The notes beneath the pieces are model-generated. The model was not told the DNA's origin and did not search any database. It saw only the letters and a program-made list of their open reading frames with translations. 64,000 nucleotides of DNA from an uncultured Prochlorococcus sp. (GTDB lineage: Bacteria > Cyanobacteriota > Cyanobacteriia > PCC-6307 > Cyanobiaceae). Position numbers and translations under genes: made by a program. Location: positions 31,959 to 95,958 of the forward strand of contig NZ_CACOFR010000006.1 in the NCBI RefSeq assembly GCF_902626525.1, given 5' to 3'. Shown in pieces: positions 8,440 through 17,849 of the stretch (position 1 is the stretch's first letter; each line of letters starts with the position of its first letter).

Positions 8440-9606
8440 ATGTTATTAATTAACTTTCTCATAATTCTTTTGATTTTTTTAATACTTTCAGATTTATATA
8501 TTAAAAACTCTCCCAAATCAAAACTTGTTCTATTGCCTATAAATTATAAAATCAAAAAAAAAGATGGTTTAAATGAATTAATAATCGATTTAAAAATAAC
8601 TAATAATAGTAAAACTAAAGAAACTATGGTAACTAATATTAACTTTGAATTAGATTTTTTTAAAAGTAAAGGTAATGAATTTTTTCAAAATTTAAACTAT
8701 CAAGAAGATATTTATATATATGAAAATAATAAAGAAAAGAATTTAAATAATTATTGGCCAACAACAATTATAAAATCAAATTCAGAATTATTTATAAGAG
8801 TAATCTATAAATTTAACAATACTAATTTTAGAAAAAAAATAAAATATATATGGTTAAAAGTATTATGGGAAAAATATGGTCATTTTGGTATTTCAAAAAG
8901 AAAGGATTGTTTGTTAATTAATTTAGATAGTCAAAAACAAAGGCTGAATGAGATTTTTGAAATTCCAATAAATAATAAATATAATGCTATTGCTATTAAA
9001 ACTGATTTACTTGGTTGCTTTGATGACCCCGTAAAAACCGTACTGGAATACTGTAAAGGAATCGTAGAAAAAAATGATATTTTGACAATCGGTGAGAGTC
9101 CACTTGCGATTATGCAAAATCGATATATTTCTCCTCAAAATTTAGAATATAGTTTGTTTTCAAAAACTTTATGTTATTTCTTTCACCCTACAAGTAGTCT
9201 TGCAACTGCTTGTGGCATGCAATTATTAATAAATAAAATTGGAGTCACAAGAATAAGCTTTGCATTAGTTATTGGATTTCTCTTTAAATTATTTGGTATT
9301 AAGGGGATTTTTTATAGATTAACTGGTTCAGAATCATCTCTCATAGATGATATCAGCGGCACAGTGACACCTTATGACAAAAGTATAGTTATGGGTCCTC
9401 TTAATTCCGATTTATTTTGTAAGGAAGTCTCGAAATATCTAAATATAGATGTTGCGGTAGTCGATGTTAATGATATTGGAGGAGTAAAAGTTTTAGCCAG
9501 TTCAAATAAAAAAGTAAATAAAATACTTAAAAGAAATTTAATATCTAATCCAGCTGGCAATGGAGATGAAAAAACCCCTATAGTGTTAATAAGAAAAAAA
9601 AAGTAA
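8440..9606 (+). CDS. Membrane-anchored CofE-like (F420-0 gamma-glutamyl ligase family) protein
   Basis: The N-terminal ~20 residues are a membrane anchor (LINFLIILLIFLILSDLYI). A ~150-aa lineage-specific region follows. From about residue 185 the sequence matches the F420-0:gamma-glutamyl ligase fold: AIAIKTDLLGCFDDPVKTVLEYC, DILTIGESPLAIMQ, DDISGTVTPYDKSIVMGPLNSD and VAVVDVNDIGGVKVLASS. Picocyanobacteria are not known to use F420 in the actinobacterial way, so the true glutamylation substrate is uncertain. The gene is directly followed by the GNAT-like gene with no gap. Confidence 0.75.
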   Translation: MLLINFLIILLIFLILSDLYIKNSPKSKLVLLPINYKIKKKDGLNELIIDLKITNNSKTKETMVTNINFELDFFKSKGNEFFQNLNYQEDIYIYENNKEKNLNNYWPTTIIKSNSELFIRVIYKFNNTNFRKKIKYIWLKVLWEKYGHFGISKRKDCLLINLDSQKQRLNEIFEIPINNKYNAIAIKTDLLGCFDDPVKTVLEYCKGIVEKNDILTIGESPLAIMQNRYISPQNLEYSLFSKTLCYFFHPTSSLATACGMQLLINKIGVTRISFALVIGFLFKLFGIKGIFYRLTGSESSLIDDISGTVTPYDKSIVMGPLNSDLFCKEVSKYLNIDVAVVDVNDIGGVKVLASSNKKVNKILKRNLISNPAGNGDEKTPIVLIRKKK

Positions 9607-10662
9607 ATGAAAAAAGATGCCTCTAATTCTTTTCAGTTTAAAAAAGGAATGGAAGTAACTTTTGAAGAACTCCATATACGACACATTAACCTTTTAATTG
9701 ATATCAAAAATAAGGAATTGAATAATTGGTTTTTAAAAATGGCAATTATAAATACTTTTGATGACTTAAAAATTTTTTTAAATAACCTAAAAAAAAATAA
9801 GAATAAATGCGTAATTGCTATATCAGGAAAAGAAATCATTGGTTATTTGAATATTTTTCCCTTGAACAAAAAAGAGACTTGCTTAAAAATATCTAAGCCC
9901 ATGTTAATTAAAAGCAACTGTTCATTAACAGAGAAACAATTGACTTTAGGATTGATAAAAAAATCAATCTCCATAACAGATCTAAAAACTTCTAGTTGGA
10001 TAATTAACGCGGATATAAACAATATTGACCTTATATCAACCTCAAGAGAATTAGGATTTCAACCCTTAGGAGAGGTAATACTTTGGGATGGTTTTGATAT
10101 AAATAAATCTATAAAGAAAAATATCCAAAGCTACGCATTAATTAATGAATTCCAAAATATAAATAAACAAAATATATTGAAAATAGTAAATTTCATAAGA
10201 TCAAATCAATCGCCCTTAATAAGAAATATATTAGATTTTGATCAAGAAGATATTCTTAAAAGAGATAACTCTAAAAGTGGTGCATTAATTTATGAAAATT
10301 CTGTTTTATGTACTATTTTAAAAGATATAAATCATCAAAATGAAGAAATTTATACTTTAACTACTAGTAGATATTGGGATAAGAGATTCAATTCTATTTT
10401 AAAAGAATTTATAAAAAGATTTTTTCAAAAATCTCCTGTCTCTAATTTAAAGACCTATAAAGATAATTCTCAACTAAATACCTTTCTCGAAGAATGTAAC
10501 CTAAAAGAAAAAAATCATGAAATTATTCTTATCAGGAATACAATAGTCAAGAATGAAGCCAAACAAGTAAATAAAATTAATCAATCATTGGAATCAATCT
10601 TTGAAAAATTAAATCCACAAGGTAATCCATATCCATCTCCTTTTCCATTAAAAACAAAGTGA
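9607..10662 (+). CDS. GNAT-like acetyltransferase-domain protein
   Basis: A 351-aa soluble protein starting on the base after the previous stop codon. The first ~165 residues resemble a GNAT fold: a hydrophobic strand at [16 protein letters not shown] and a terminal [16 protein letters not shown] segment like the N-x-lyeklGF motif. The acetyl-CoA loop (Q/RxxGxG/A) is weak. A second half-domain may repeat the fold. It overlaps ruvX by four bases (GTGA), so they are translationally coupled. The substrate is unknown. Confidence 0.6.
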   Translation: MKKDASNSFQFKKGMEVTFEELHIRHINLLIDIKNKELNNWFLKMAIINTFDDLKIFLNNLKKNKNKCVIAISGKEIIGYLNIFPLNKKETCLKISKPMLIKSNCSLTEKQLTLGLIKKSISITDLKTSSWIINADINNIDLISTSRELGFQPLGEVILWDGFDINKSIKKNIQSYALINEFQNINKQNILKIVNFIRSNQSPLIRNILDFDQEDILKRDNSKSGALIYENSVLCTILKDINHQNEEIYTLTTSRYWDKRFNSILKEFIKRFFQKSPVSNLKTYKDNSQLNTFLEECNLKEKNHEIILIRNTIVKNEAKQVNKINQSLESIFEKLNPQGNPYPSPFPLKTK

Positions 10663-11120
10663 AATTTTGTAAACCTAAACCAAGATCAATTTTAAGTTTT
10701 GATGTAGGTTTTAAAAGAATAGGATTAGCTTATTGTGATCCCCTCTGCATAACAACAAATATACTTCCTGCAGTAAAAAGGTTTCAAAATAATCAAGAAC
10801 TTCAAATAATTAGAAATCATATAGATGAATTTAATTTAACTGGTTTTATTGTTGGCCTTCCACTTAATGAGGAGGGTAAAATGACTCCTCAAGCTCTTGA
10901 CTGTAAAAATTACACTCAATTACTTTCAGATGAATTTAATCTTCCATTTGCTTATGTAAATGAACATAGTTCAACATGGGAATCTTTAAATAGATTTGGA
11001 ATTAAAAAAGACAAATCCGGATTGATTGATAGTTTTTCCGCAAAAGTGATACTTGAACAATGGATCGAAGAAGGTCCTGAATTAGAAGAATTAGCTGGTA
11101 AACCTCAGATAAAATATTAA
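10659..11120 (+). CDS. ruvX: RuvX/YqgF family putative Holliday junction resolvase
   Basis: A 153-aa RNase H-fold protein. The first acidic residue is in [14 protein letters not shown], followed by [17 protein letters not shown], and a late acidic residue in [17 protein letters not shown]. In bacteria this family acts in pre-16S rRNA 5' end processing and was first proposed as a resolvase. The GTG start overlaps the stop of the upstream gene (GTGA). The start could also be slightly downstream. Confidence 0.88.
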   Translation: MKFCKPKPRSILSFDVGFKRIGLAYCDPLCITTNILPAVKRFQNNQELQIIRNHIDEFNLTGFIVGLPLNEEGKMTPQALDCKNYTQLLSDEFNLPFAYVNEHSSTWESLNRFGIKKDKSGLIDSFSAKVILEQWIEEGPELEELAGKPQIKY

Positions 11121-11146
11121 TATTAAAAGAATAAGATAATTTTCAA

Positions 11147-11683
11147 ATGAAAGAAACTAACCCAAATGATAATCATGAGGCGCAGACATTAATATTAAAT
11201 GACTCAAATGGAAACGAGCTATTTTGTTATCTTGAACAATTGGTAAATGTTGAAGGAGAAGAATATGCCTTATTGACACCAGTTGATACTCCAGTAAGTC
11301 TTTTCAAGATAAATGAAGAAGATGAACCTGAATTAATTGAAAAAATAGACAAAAATGAACAAATACTAAAAAATGCTGAAGCGGTTCTTCAAGAACATGA
11401 TTTAAAACTCATCAGATCAGCAGTCACCTTAACAGTATCAGGAGAATTAGAAGAACCAATTTACGATGAATTAGAAGAAGATTACGTGGATGATGATAGC
11501 GAGAGTTATGAATTGCTTGTTAACTTTAATCTCTTTGACCAAGAGTATGGCTTATATATTCCATTAGATCCTTTTTTTATTGTTGGTAAGTTAAAAGACA
11601 AAGGAGCATTATTAATTGAAGATGATGAGTTTGATAAAATTCAACCATTGATTGAATCTGAGCTTGAAAAAAGTAGTTCTTAA
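11147..11683 (+). CDS. DUF3727 (DUF1292-like) protein
   Basis: A highly acidic 178-aa protein with two related halves, each with a beta-rich segment. The first is NGNELFCYLEQLVNVEGEEYALLTPVD and the second is YELLVNFNLFDQEYGLYIPLDPFFIVGK. This repeat pattern matches the cyanobacterial DUF3727 family, related to DUF1292. The function is unknown. Its position between ruvX and a YqeG-type phosphatase is similar to housekeeping clusters in other bacteria, where yqgF and DUF1292 genes also neighbour each other. Confidence 0.8.
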   Translation: MKETNPNDNHEAQTLILNDSNGNELFCYLEQLVNVEGEEYALLTPVDTPVSLFKINEEDEPELIEKIDKNEQILKNAEAVLQEHDLKLIRSAVTLTVSGELEEPIYDELEEDYVDDDSESYELLVNFNLFDQEYGLYIPLDPFFIVGKLKDKGALLIEDDEFDKIQPLIESELEKSSS

Positions 11684-11687
11684 ATTA

Positions 11688-12182
11688 ATGAGATCTGTAT
11701 TAAAAGTAAATTGGGATTCAAATTTACCCATATATGCAATTTCTCAATCTGAATTACAAAAAAAAGGAATTAAATGTATATTACTTGACGTTGATGGCAC
11801 TCTAGTAAATAGAAAATCAACTAATATATCAAAGGATGTAAAAAATTGGATAATTGAATCTAAAAAAATCTTCTCCCTATATCTAATAAGTAATAATCCA
11901 TCAAAAAAAAGGATCTCAGAAATAGCAAAAGAATTAAATTTAAGATACAAATACAATGCTTCAAAACCAAGAAAAAAAGTTACTTTGAATGCTATCAAAG
12001 AAGTTAAATATGAAGTAAAGGATATAGCAATTATTGGAGATAGGATTTTCACAGATATTATTGTTGGAAATAGATGTAATATAAACACAATATTAGTTAA
12101 GCGATTAAATAGAGATGGTTTGCCAATTAAATTTAATTTAACTTTGGCAATCGAAAAATTAATTTCTATTTTTATAAAATGA
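11688..12182 (+). CDS. YqeG family HAD-IIIA phosphatase
   Basis: A HAD-superfamily hydrolase of 164 aa from the ATG at 11688. The open frame extends upstream to a TTG at 11652, but that overlaps the DUF3727 gene and adds no conserved residues. Motif I is LLDVDGTLV, motif II is LISNNPS, the lysine follows in ASKPRKK, and motif IV is [14 protein letters not shown]. YqeG members are thought to dephosphorylate small phosphoesters such as phosphatidylglycerophosphate; here that is only an inference. The stop overlaps the proB start (ATGA). Confidence 0.85.
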   Translation: MRSVLKVNWDSNLPIYAISQSELQKKGIKCILLDVDGTLVNRKSTNISKDVKNWIIESKKIFSLYLISNNPSKKRISEIAKELNLRYKYNASKPRKKVTLNAIKEVKYEVKDIAIIGDRIFTDIIVGNRCNINTILVKRLNRDGLPIKFNLTLAIEKLISIFIK

Positions 12183-13261
12183 AAACTTGGGTTATAAAAA
12201 TTGGCACTAGTATTTTAAGAGGAACAAAGGAAATATCTACTGAAGAAGTTATTGAAACCCTTTGTAGTTCCTTCACAAGTTTTCTATTAAAAGGAAACAA
12301 ATTGATTTTAGTAACCAGTGGAGCCGTAGGATTAGGTTGCCAAAAATTAAATATTAAAACTAGACCAAATGACCTAAGTACACTCCAAGCTACTGCTGCA
12401 GTAGGTCAAGTTAATTTAATGTCTTTGTACGATAAAATATTTAATAAATTAGGTCATAATATTGCTCAAATTTTAATCACGAAAGCTGACTTTAATTCAC
12501 GAGAATCATTCAATAACGCCTCTAAGACCTTAAAAAAATTAATCGATTTGAATGTTATCCCAATCGTAAATGAGAATGATACCGTAGCAAATGAAGAGCT
12601 TAAATACGGAGATAATGACACTCTCTCTGCCTTAGTTGCCTTAGCGATAAATGCTAATAAGCTTATTTTATTAACCGACATTGAAAATCTATATTCAAAA
12701 GATCCAAAGAAAAATAAAGATGCTCATCCTATTAAAGAAGTTCATAATAGTGAGTTAAAAGAAATAAAAAATAAAAACATTCAAAACTCAAATAATAAAT
12801 GGGGAACTGGAGGAATTGCCACAAAACTAATTTCTGCAGAAATAGCTACAAAAGGGGGGGTTGAAGTGCAACTAGTTGATGGAACAAATAAAGAGAATTT
12901 AATTGAAATCTTTAAAGATAATAAAATTGGAACTTTGTTTTATCCAGTAGAAAAACCTATAGGGAACAAAAAGAGTTGGCTTTCTCATGCAATTCACACA
13001 GTAGGAAAAATTACTTTAGATGATGGTGCTTATTTTGCAATTAAAAAAAAAGGTGCATCACTTTTAGCAGTCGGAGTTAAAGATGTAGAAGGAAACTTTA
13101 CGATTAATCAAGCAGTTAAAATCGTAAATAAAGATGATAAAGAAGTTGCAAAAGGTTTAGTATCAATAAGTAGCGACAATTTAAAAAGTATTTTAAATAA
13201 TAAAGAAAATAACAACTCCTCGGTAATTGTCGTACACAGAGATGTTCTAGCTCTATCTTAA
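12179..13261 (+). CDS. proB: Glutamate 5-kinase
   Basis: First step of proline biosynthesis, phosphorylating L-glutamate. An amino acid kinase domain covers ~1-255: [42 protein letters not shown] and [13 protein letters not shown]-terminal PUA domain follows from ~275 ([25 protein letters not shown]). Length (360 aa) is normal for the PUA-containing form. It starts at ATG 12179, overlapping the upstream stop by four bases. Confidence 0.97.
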   Translation: MKTWVIKIGTSILRGTKEISTEEVIETLCSSFTSFLLKGNKLILVTSGAVGLGCQKLNIKTRPNDLSTLQATAAVGQVNLMSLYDKIFNKLGHNIAQILITKADFNSRESFNNASKTLKKLIDLNVIPIVNENDTVANEELKYGDNDTLSALVALAINANKLILLTDIENLYSKDPKKNKDAHPIKEVHNSELKEIKNKNIQNSNNKWGTGGIATKLISAEIATKGGVEVQLVDGTNKENLIEIFKDNKIGTLFYPVEKPIGNKKSWLSHAIHTVGKITLDDGAYFAIKKKGASLLAVGVKDVEGNFTINQAVKIVNKDDKEVAKGLVSISSDNLKSILNNKENNNSSVIVVHRDVLALS

Positions 13262-13281
13262 AAAAAAATTAAAACTGACCA

Positions 13282-14316
13282 ATGCTTTTAAGTGATTTAG
13301 TTGAAGAAATTAAAAAAGGAAATTCAAATTTTATTAGTGCTAATATTGTTGAAAATTTAAATATAGATGATGCTGCTTCTTTAGAAGAAGCTGTTAATCA
13401 TCAAATATCTTTTTTAGAAGAAAACAATACCCTTAAAGAAAAATTAGATCAAACCAAAGCATCCGTAATAATAACTACTAACAATAATGAAATTGTTAGT
13501 GCCTTAAAGAAATTAAATATTTCAAACATTATCGTAAAAAATCCAAGAATTGCATTTGCAGAAGTATTGAATTTTTTATATAAAACTATCAACTTTAACC
13601 CTGGAATTCACCCTTCAGCCGTTATAGATAAAACAGTAAAAATTGGAGCAGATTGTCATATTGGTCCTAATGTCTACATAGGAGAAAATACTGTAATCGG
13701 TAACAATAATAATATTTTGAATGGATCATCAATTTTAGGAAATGTTCGAATAGGAAATAATAATATAATTCATCCAAATTGTGTAATTTACGAAAACACA
13801 ACTCTTAAAAATAATTGTGTAATTAATTCAAACTCTGTTATTGGTTCAGAGGGCTTTGGTTTTATTCCTAAAAATGGCAAATGGGTTAAGATGCCACAAA
13901 AAGGTGGCGTAAAAATAATGAGTTTTGTAGAAATTGGAACGAATTGTTGTATTGATAGACCTGCAGTTGGGTTAACTTTTATTGATGAGGGAACAAAGTT
14001 GGATAATTTAGTGCAAATAGGTCATGGGGTTAAAATTGGGAAGAATTGTATATTTGCTGCTCAAGTTGGTATTGCTGGAGGAGCAAAAATTGGAGATGGA
14101 GTTATTTTGGCAGGGCAAGTAGGAGTCAATAATAGAGTAAAAGTTGGAAATAATGTTATAGCGAGTTCAAAATGCGGCATCCATTGTGACATAGATGATG
14201 GAAAGGTAATTAGTGGTTTCCCCGCGATGGCTAATAAATCCTGGCTCAGAAGTTCAAGTATTTTTAAAAAATTACCAGAATTAGCAAAAAAACTTAGACA
14301 ATTAGACAAGCAATAA
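13282..14316 (+). CDS. lpxD: UDP-3-O-(3-hydroxyacyl)glucosamine N-acyltransferase
   Basis: Third step of lipid A synthesis. The N-terminal domain (~1-105) is the LpxD uridine-binding region. From ~108 a left-handed beta-helix of hexapeptide repeats runs to ~320 (IGADCHIGPNVYIGENTVIG, IGNNNIIHPNC, VQIGHGVKIGKNCIFAAQVGIAGGAKIGDG). The catalytic His is likely in QIGHGVKIG. Its presence, with lptB elsewhere in the window, shows that this cell builds an LPS-type outer membrane. It lies 20 bases after proB. Confidence 0.95.
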   Translation: MLLSDLVEEIKKGNSNFISANIVENLNIDDAASLEEAVNHQISFLEENNTLKEKLDQTKASVIITTNNNEIVSALKKLNISNIIVKNPRIAFAEVLNFLYKTINFNPGIHPSAVIDKTVKIGADCHIGPNVYIGENTVIGNNNNILNGSSILGNVRIGNNNIIHPNCVIYENTTLKNNCVINSNSVIGSEGFGFIPKNGKWVKMPQKGGVKIMSFVEIGTNCCIDRPAVGLTFIDEGTKLDNLVQIGHGVKIGKNCIFAAQVGIAGGAKIGDGVILAGQVGVNNRVKVGNNVIASSKCGIHCDIDDGKVISGFPAMANKSWLRSSSIFKKLPELAKKLRQLDKQ

Positions 14317-14344
14317 TTTATTGTTCTATTAAACAAAAATTTAA

Positions 14345-15418
14345 ATGCAGAAATACAAGATTGTTTTGTTGTCAGGTGACGGAATTGGACCAGAGATTTC
14401 AGAAATTTCAAAAAAAATTTTAAAAAAGATTTCAAAAAAACATAATTTTGAGATTGAGATTATTGAAAAATTATTTGGAGGGATAGCTTATGAAAAATAT
14501 AGGAATCCTGCCCCGGAGGAGACAATAGATCAATGTAAGAAAAGTGATGCAGTACTTTTAGCATGTGTAGGAGATCCTAAATACGATTCTCTTGAGAGAG
14601 AATTAAGACCAGAGAGTGGATTACTTAAATTAAGATCTTCTCTAAACCTTTTCGCTAATATCAGGCCAGTGAAAATAAGAAAATCTCTTGTAGATTCAAG
14701 TACATTAAAAAAAGAAATCGTTGAGAATGTAGATCTCATAGTTGTAAGAGAATTAATAAGCGGTATTTATTTTGGAAAACCTAGAGGAAATATAACAAAT
14801 ACAAAGATACCAAAAGCATTCAACACGATGGTTTATGATTCTTCTGAAATAGAAAGAATAACTGAAATTGCGATAAAAATAGCTAACCAAAGAAACAAAA
14901 GAATATGTTCCGTTGATAAATCAAACGTTCTCGAAGTTAGTCAATTATGGAGAGATACAGTTTTAAAAGTCACGTCTAAAGATAAGAATATATGCTTAAG
15001 CAACATGTACGTAGATAACGCTGCGATGCAATTAATTAAAGATCCAGTTCAGTTTGATGTAATCCTAACAAGTAATTTATTTGGTGACATTTTAAGTGAT
15101 CTGGCCGCAATGTTAACAGGCTCCATAGGAATGCTTCCTTCTGCATCCCTAAATAATAATGGTCCGGGAGTTTTTGAACCAGTTCATGGTTCCGCTCCAG
15201 ATATAGCTGGTAAAAATATTGCTAATCCTATTGCAATGCTTTTATCAGCTTCAATGATGTTAAAAATTGGATTAAATGAAAATGAAGCAGCAAAAAGTTT
15301 AGAAAATGCTGTAGATAGAGTTTTATCAAAAGGATTTAGAACTGCAGATTTAAATGATGGGTCTTCTGAGGTGTTATCTTGTAGTGAAATCGGAAATAAA
15401 ATATTAGATGAAATTTAA
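14345..15418 (+). CDS. leuB: 3-isopropylmalate dehydrogenase
   Basis: Third committed step of leucine biosynthesis: NAD-dependent oxidative decarboxylation. The 357-aa protein shows LLSGDGIGPEI at the N-terminus, RPESGLLKLRSSL for substrate binding, DKSNVLEVSQLWRD with the catalytic Lys, SNLFGDILSDLAAML with metal-binding Asp residues, and EPVHGSAPDIAGKNIANP for NAD binding. It ends the plus-strand run that began with the DUF3685 gene; prk follows after 89 bases. Confidence 0.97.
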   Translation: MQKYKIVLLSGDGIGPEISEISKKILKKISKKHNFEIEIIEKLFGGIAYEKYRNPAPEETIDQCKKSDAVLLACVGDPKYDSLERELRPESGLLKLRSSLNLFANIRPVKIRKSLVDSSTLKKEIVENVDLIVVRELISGIYFGKPRGNITNTKIPKAFNTMVYDSSEIERITEIAIKIANQRNKRICSVDKSNVLEVSQLWRDTVLKVTSKDKNICLSNMYVDNAAMQLIKDPVQFDVILTSNLFGDILSDLAAMLTGSIGMLPSASLNNNGPGVFEPVHGSAPDIAGKNIANPIAMLLSASMMLKIGLNENEAAKSLENAVDRVLSKGFRTADLNDGSSEVLSCSEIGNKILDEI

Positions 15419-15507
15419 AAAAAAATTAATAAATAAAAAAATATTTTCAAGTTGAACATAAAGTTGGTACATGACCTGTCAGAATCAGAAGATATTGTTT
15501 TTAAAAA

Positions 15508-16407
15508 ATGTCAAAACGTCACCCAGTAGTCGCAGTAACAGGATCATCAGGAGCAGGAACAAGCACAGTAAAAAGAGCCTTCGAGCATATTTTTGCTAGG
15601 GAAGATATTGTTCCCGCCGTAGTAGAAGGTGATAGTTACCACAGGTTTGAAAGAATGCCTATGAAAGAAGCTATGGCAGAAGCTCTTTCAAAAGGTGAAA
15701 ATTTTTCTCACTTTGGTCCAGAGGCTAATCTTTTTGACAAGCTAGAAGAACTTTTTAAAATTTATGGTGAAACTGGTGGAGGTAAGAAAAGATATTATCT
15801 GCATAGTCCAGAGGAAGCAGATGAGCATAATGCAAGACTCGGAATATCTCTAGAACCAGGCCAATTTACTCCATGGGAAGATATTCCAAAAGGGACAGAC
15901 GTACTTTTCTATGAAGGTTTACATGGTGGTGTAGAAGGTGAAGGATATAATGTCGCATCATATGCTGATTTACTTGTTGGCGTTGTTCCAATAACCAATT
16001 TAGAGTGGATTCAGAAAATCCATAGAGATAATGCTGAAAGAGGCTACTCTGCAGAAACTATTGTAGATACAATTTTAAGAAGGATGCCTGATTACATAAA
16101 TCATATTTGCCCACAATTTAGTAAAACTGATATTAATTTTCAGAGAATTCCAACGATTGATACATCAAATCCTTTCATATGTAGGAATATTCCAACTCCA
16201 GATGAGAGTTTTGTAATAATTCATTTCAGAAAAGGTGCTAGAGAAAAATGGGGCATTGACTTTCAATACTTGCTGGGAATGATACATGATTCATTCATGT
16301 CAAGCCCAACTAGCATTGTTGTTAACGGAGGAAAAATGGGTTTTGCTATGGAACTTATTCTTACTCCAATAATCCACAAAATGATAGAAGAAAAAAATCA
16401 GGCGTAA
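15508..16407 (+). CDS. prk: Phosphoribulokinase, class I (proteobacterial) type
   Basis: Forms ribulose-1,5-bisphosphate from ribulose-5-phosphate and ATP in the Calvin cycle. The P-loop is GSSGAGTST at 12-20, followed by VVEGDSYHRFERM, FYEGLHGGV and NLEWIQKIHRD. The sequence closely follows proteobacterial CbbP/PrkB (299 aa, HPVVAVTGSSGAGTST...KRAF). It lacks the GCGKST P-loop and the regulatory cysteine pair of the class II plant/cyanobacterial enzyme. CP12/thioredoxin control through those cysteines is therefore not possible here. accD follows after 164 bases. Confidence 0.93.
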   Translation: MSKRHPVVAVTGSSGAGTSTVKRAFEHIFAREDIVPAVVEGDSYHRFERMPMKEAMAEALSKGENFSHFGPEANLFDKLEELFKIYGETGGGKKRYYLHSPEEADEHNARLGISLEPGQFTPWEDIPKGTDVLFYEGLHGGVEGEGYNVASYADLLVGVVPITNLEWIQKIHRDNAERGYSAETIVDTILRRMPDYINHICPQFSKTDINFQRIPTIDTSNPFICRNIPTPDESFVIIHFRKGAREKWGIDFQYLLGMIHDSFMSSPTSIVVNGGKMGFAMELILTPIIHKMIEEKNQA

Positions 16408-16571
16408 TTTATTTTCTTAAATTTCAAGACAAATTAAGTGTATTTTATTTAAAACACAAAACAATTAAATTTCTAACTTTTTGAATTTTAAATCAAAAAA
16501 ATTACAAATTTTATATATCTTTCTTGATAAAAGTACCATACTTAGATTTAAATAGAAAAAAAGATAATTTT

Positions 16572-17453
16572 GTGTCATTAATCGACTGGTTTGCCGCAAG
16601 GCGCAAAGATCAATTTGTTGGAAAAGTTTCTCAGGATACTGACGAGGGAGATGGATTATGGGTTAAATGTTCTGAATGTTCGCAAGTAGCCTATAGAAAA
16701 GATCTAATTTCAAATTTCAATGTTTGTAGTAATTGTGGACAACACAATAGAATTAATAGCGATGAAAGGATAAACATAATTGCTGATAAAGATTCATTTA
16801 AAGAGTTTGATAGTTCACTAAGTCCTACAGACCCTCTAGGATTCAAAGACAGAAGATCTTATGCTGATCGAATTAAAGAGAGTCAAGTAGGCACAGGCTT
16901 AAGAGATGGTGTTATAACAGGTTTCTGTTCGGTAAATTCAATCCCGTTAGCATTAGCTGTTATGGATTTTAGATTTATGGGCGGATCTATGGGTTCTGTA
17001 GTTGGCGAAAAAATTACCAGAATTATCGAGAGAGCAACTATAAAAAATTACCCAATTCTTATTGTTTGTGCCTCTGGTGGAGCAAGGATGCAAGAAGGTA
17101 TGTTAAGTCTTATGCAGATGGCAAAGATATCAGGAGCACTTAAAAAACACAAGGAAAAGAATCTTCTTTACATGCCTCTGTTAACCCACCCAACTACTGG
17201 AGGAGTAACTGCGAGCTTTGCAATGTTAGGTGATTTAATTTTGGCCGAACCAAAAGCTCTTATTGGATTTGCTGGGAGAAGGGTAATTGAGCAAACATTA
17301 AGAGAAAAATTGCCTGATAATTTTCAAACAGCTGAATATCTCCTTGATCATGGTTTTGTTGATGTAATAGTAAAAAGGAAAGATCTCAAAGCTACTTTGA
17401 CTAAAATTCTAAAAATTCACGGTGTAAAAGATTTTTCAGAAGCAAAAACTTAA
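16572..17453 (+). CDS. accD: Acetyl-CoA carboxylase carboxyltransferase subunit beta
   Basis: Beta half of the carboxyltransferase that makes malonyl-CoA for fatty acid synthesis. The chosen GTG start gives [14 protein letters not shown] at the N-terminus, which matches the family start, and a 293-aa protein. The frame extends upstream to a TTG at 16524, but that adds 16 non-conserved residues. A four-Cys zinc ribbon is present (CSEC and CSNC). The crotonase-fold core shows [13 protein letters not shown] and [12 protein letters not shown] small exported-protein gene begins two bases after the stop. Confidence 0.95.
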   Translation: MSLIDWFAARRKDQFVGKVSQDTDEGDGLWVKCSECSQVAYRKDLISNFNVCSNCGQHNRINSDERINIIADKDSFKEFDSSLSPTDPLGFKDRRSYADRIKESQVGTGLRDGVITGFCSVNSIPLALAVMDFRFMGGSMGSVVGEKITRIIERATIKNYPILIVCASGGARMQEGMLSLMQMAKISGALKKHKEKNLLYMPLLTHPTTGGVTASFAMLGDLILAEPKALIGFAGRRVIEQTLREKLPDNFQTAEYLLDHGFVDVIVKRKDLKATLTKILKIHGVKDFSEAKT

Positions 17454-17454
17454 A

Positions 17455-17847
17455 ATGAAAATTATTTCAAATTTAATTTATTTATCTTTCGCTATTTTTA
17501 TTTTTATTTTAAATTTTTCTGACTATTCAAATGCGATAGGTAACGTTGATTGGGTTCTCCTAAAAGAAAATAATGATGGAAAAGAATGGATTGACAAAGG
17601 AAGTATTAAGCCACTTCCAAATGGGGAAATAAGTGTCCTAACAAAGTTCTTTAAAAATCCAACTGACCCCAATGATGAAGGGAAATTATCACTTTATGTT
17701 ATGAGAATTAATTGTGAACAAAAAAAGTTTAAAGATACATCCATAAATGGAATACCTCAATTCAAGTCAAAATGGCAATCCTCTAATAATGATGAACTTA
17801 TAGATGTTGTAATAGAAAATAGTTGTTCAGAGTTTAGTAATGAATAA
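17455..17847 (+). CDS. Small exported hypothetical protein
   Basis: A 130-aa protein with an N-terminal signal or anchor (IISNLIYLSFAIFIFILNFSDYSNA). The mature part looks like a compact beta-rich domain: WVLLKENNDGKEWIDKGSIKPLPNG, then CEQKKFKDTSINGIPQFKSKW, with a terminal cysteine. The two cysteines could form a disulfide outside the cytoplasm. The shape recalls small surface/lumen proteins of marine cyanobacteria, but I do not recognise a function. It is directly downstream of accD and two bases before the oxidoreductase gene. Confidence 0.65.
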   Translation: MKIISNLIYLSFAIFIFILNFSDYSNAIGNVDWVLLKENNDGKEWIDKGSIKPLPNGEISVLTKFFKNPTDPNDEGKLSLYVMRINCEQKKFKDTSINGIPQFKSKWQSSNNDELIDVVIENSCSEFSNE

Positions 17848-17849
17848 GA

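Noticed and set aside
14061..14435. A 124-codon minus-strand frame overlapping lpxD and leuB
   Set aside because: Both underlying genes are clearly conserved in the other direction; the antisense product has no recognisable motifs.
16408..16571. A weak inverted repeat (GTGTATTTTA / TTTAAAACAC) after prk
   Set aside because: The arms have a mismatch and only AT pairs beyond four bases, with no T-run placed as in a terminator.
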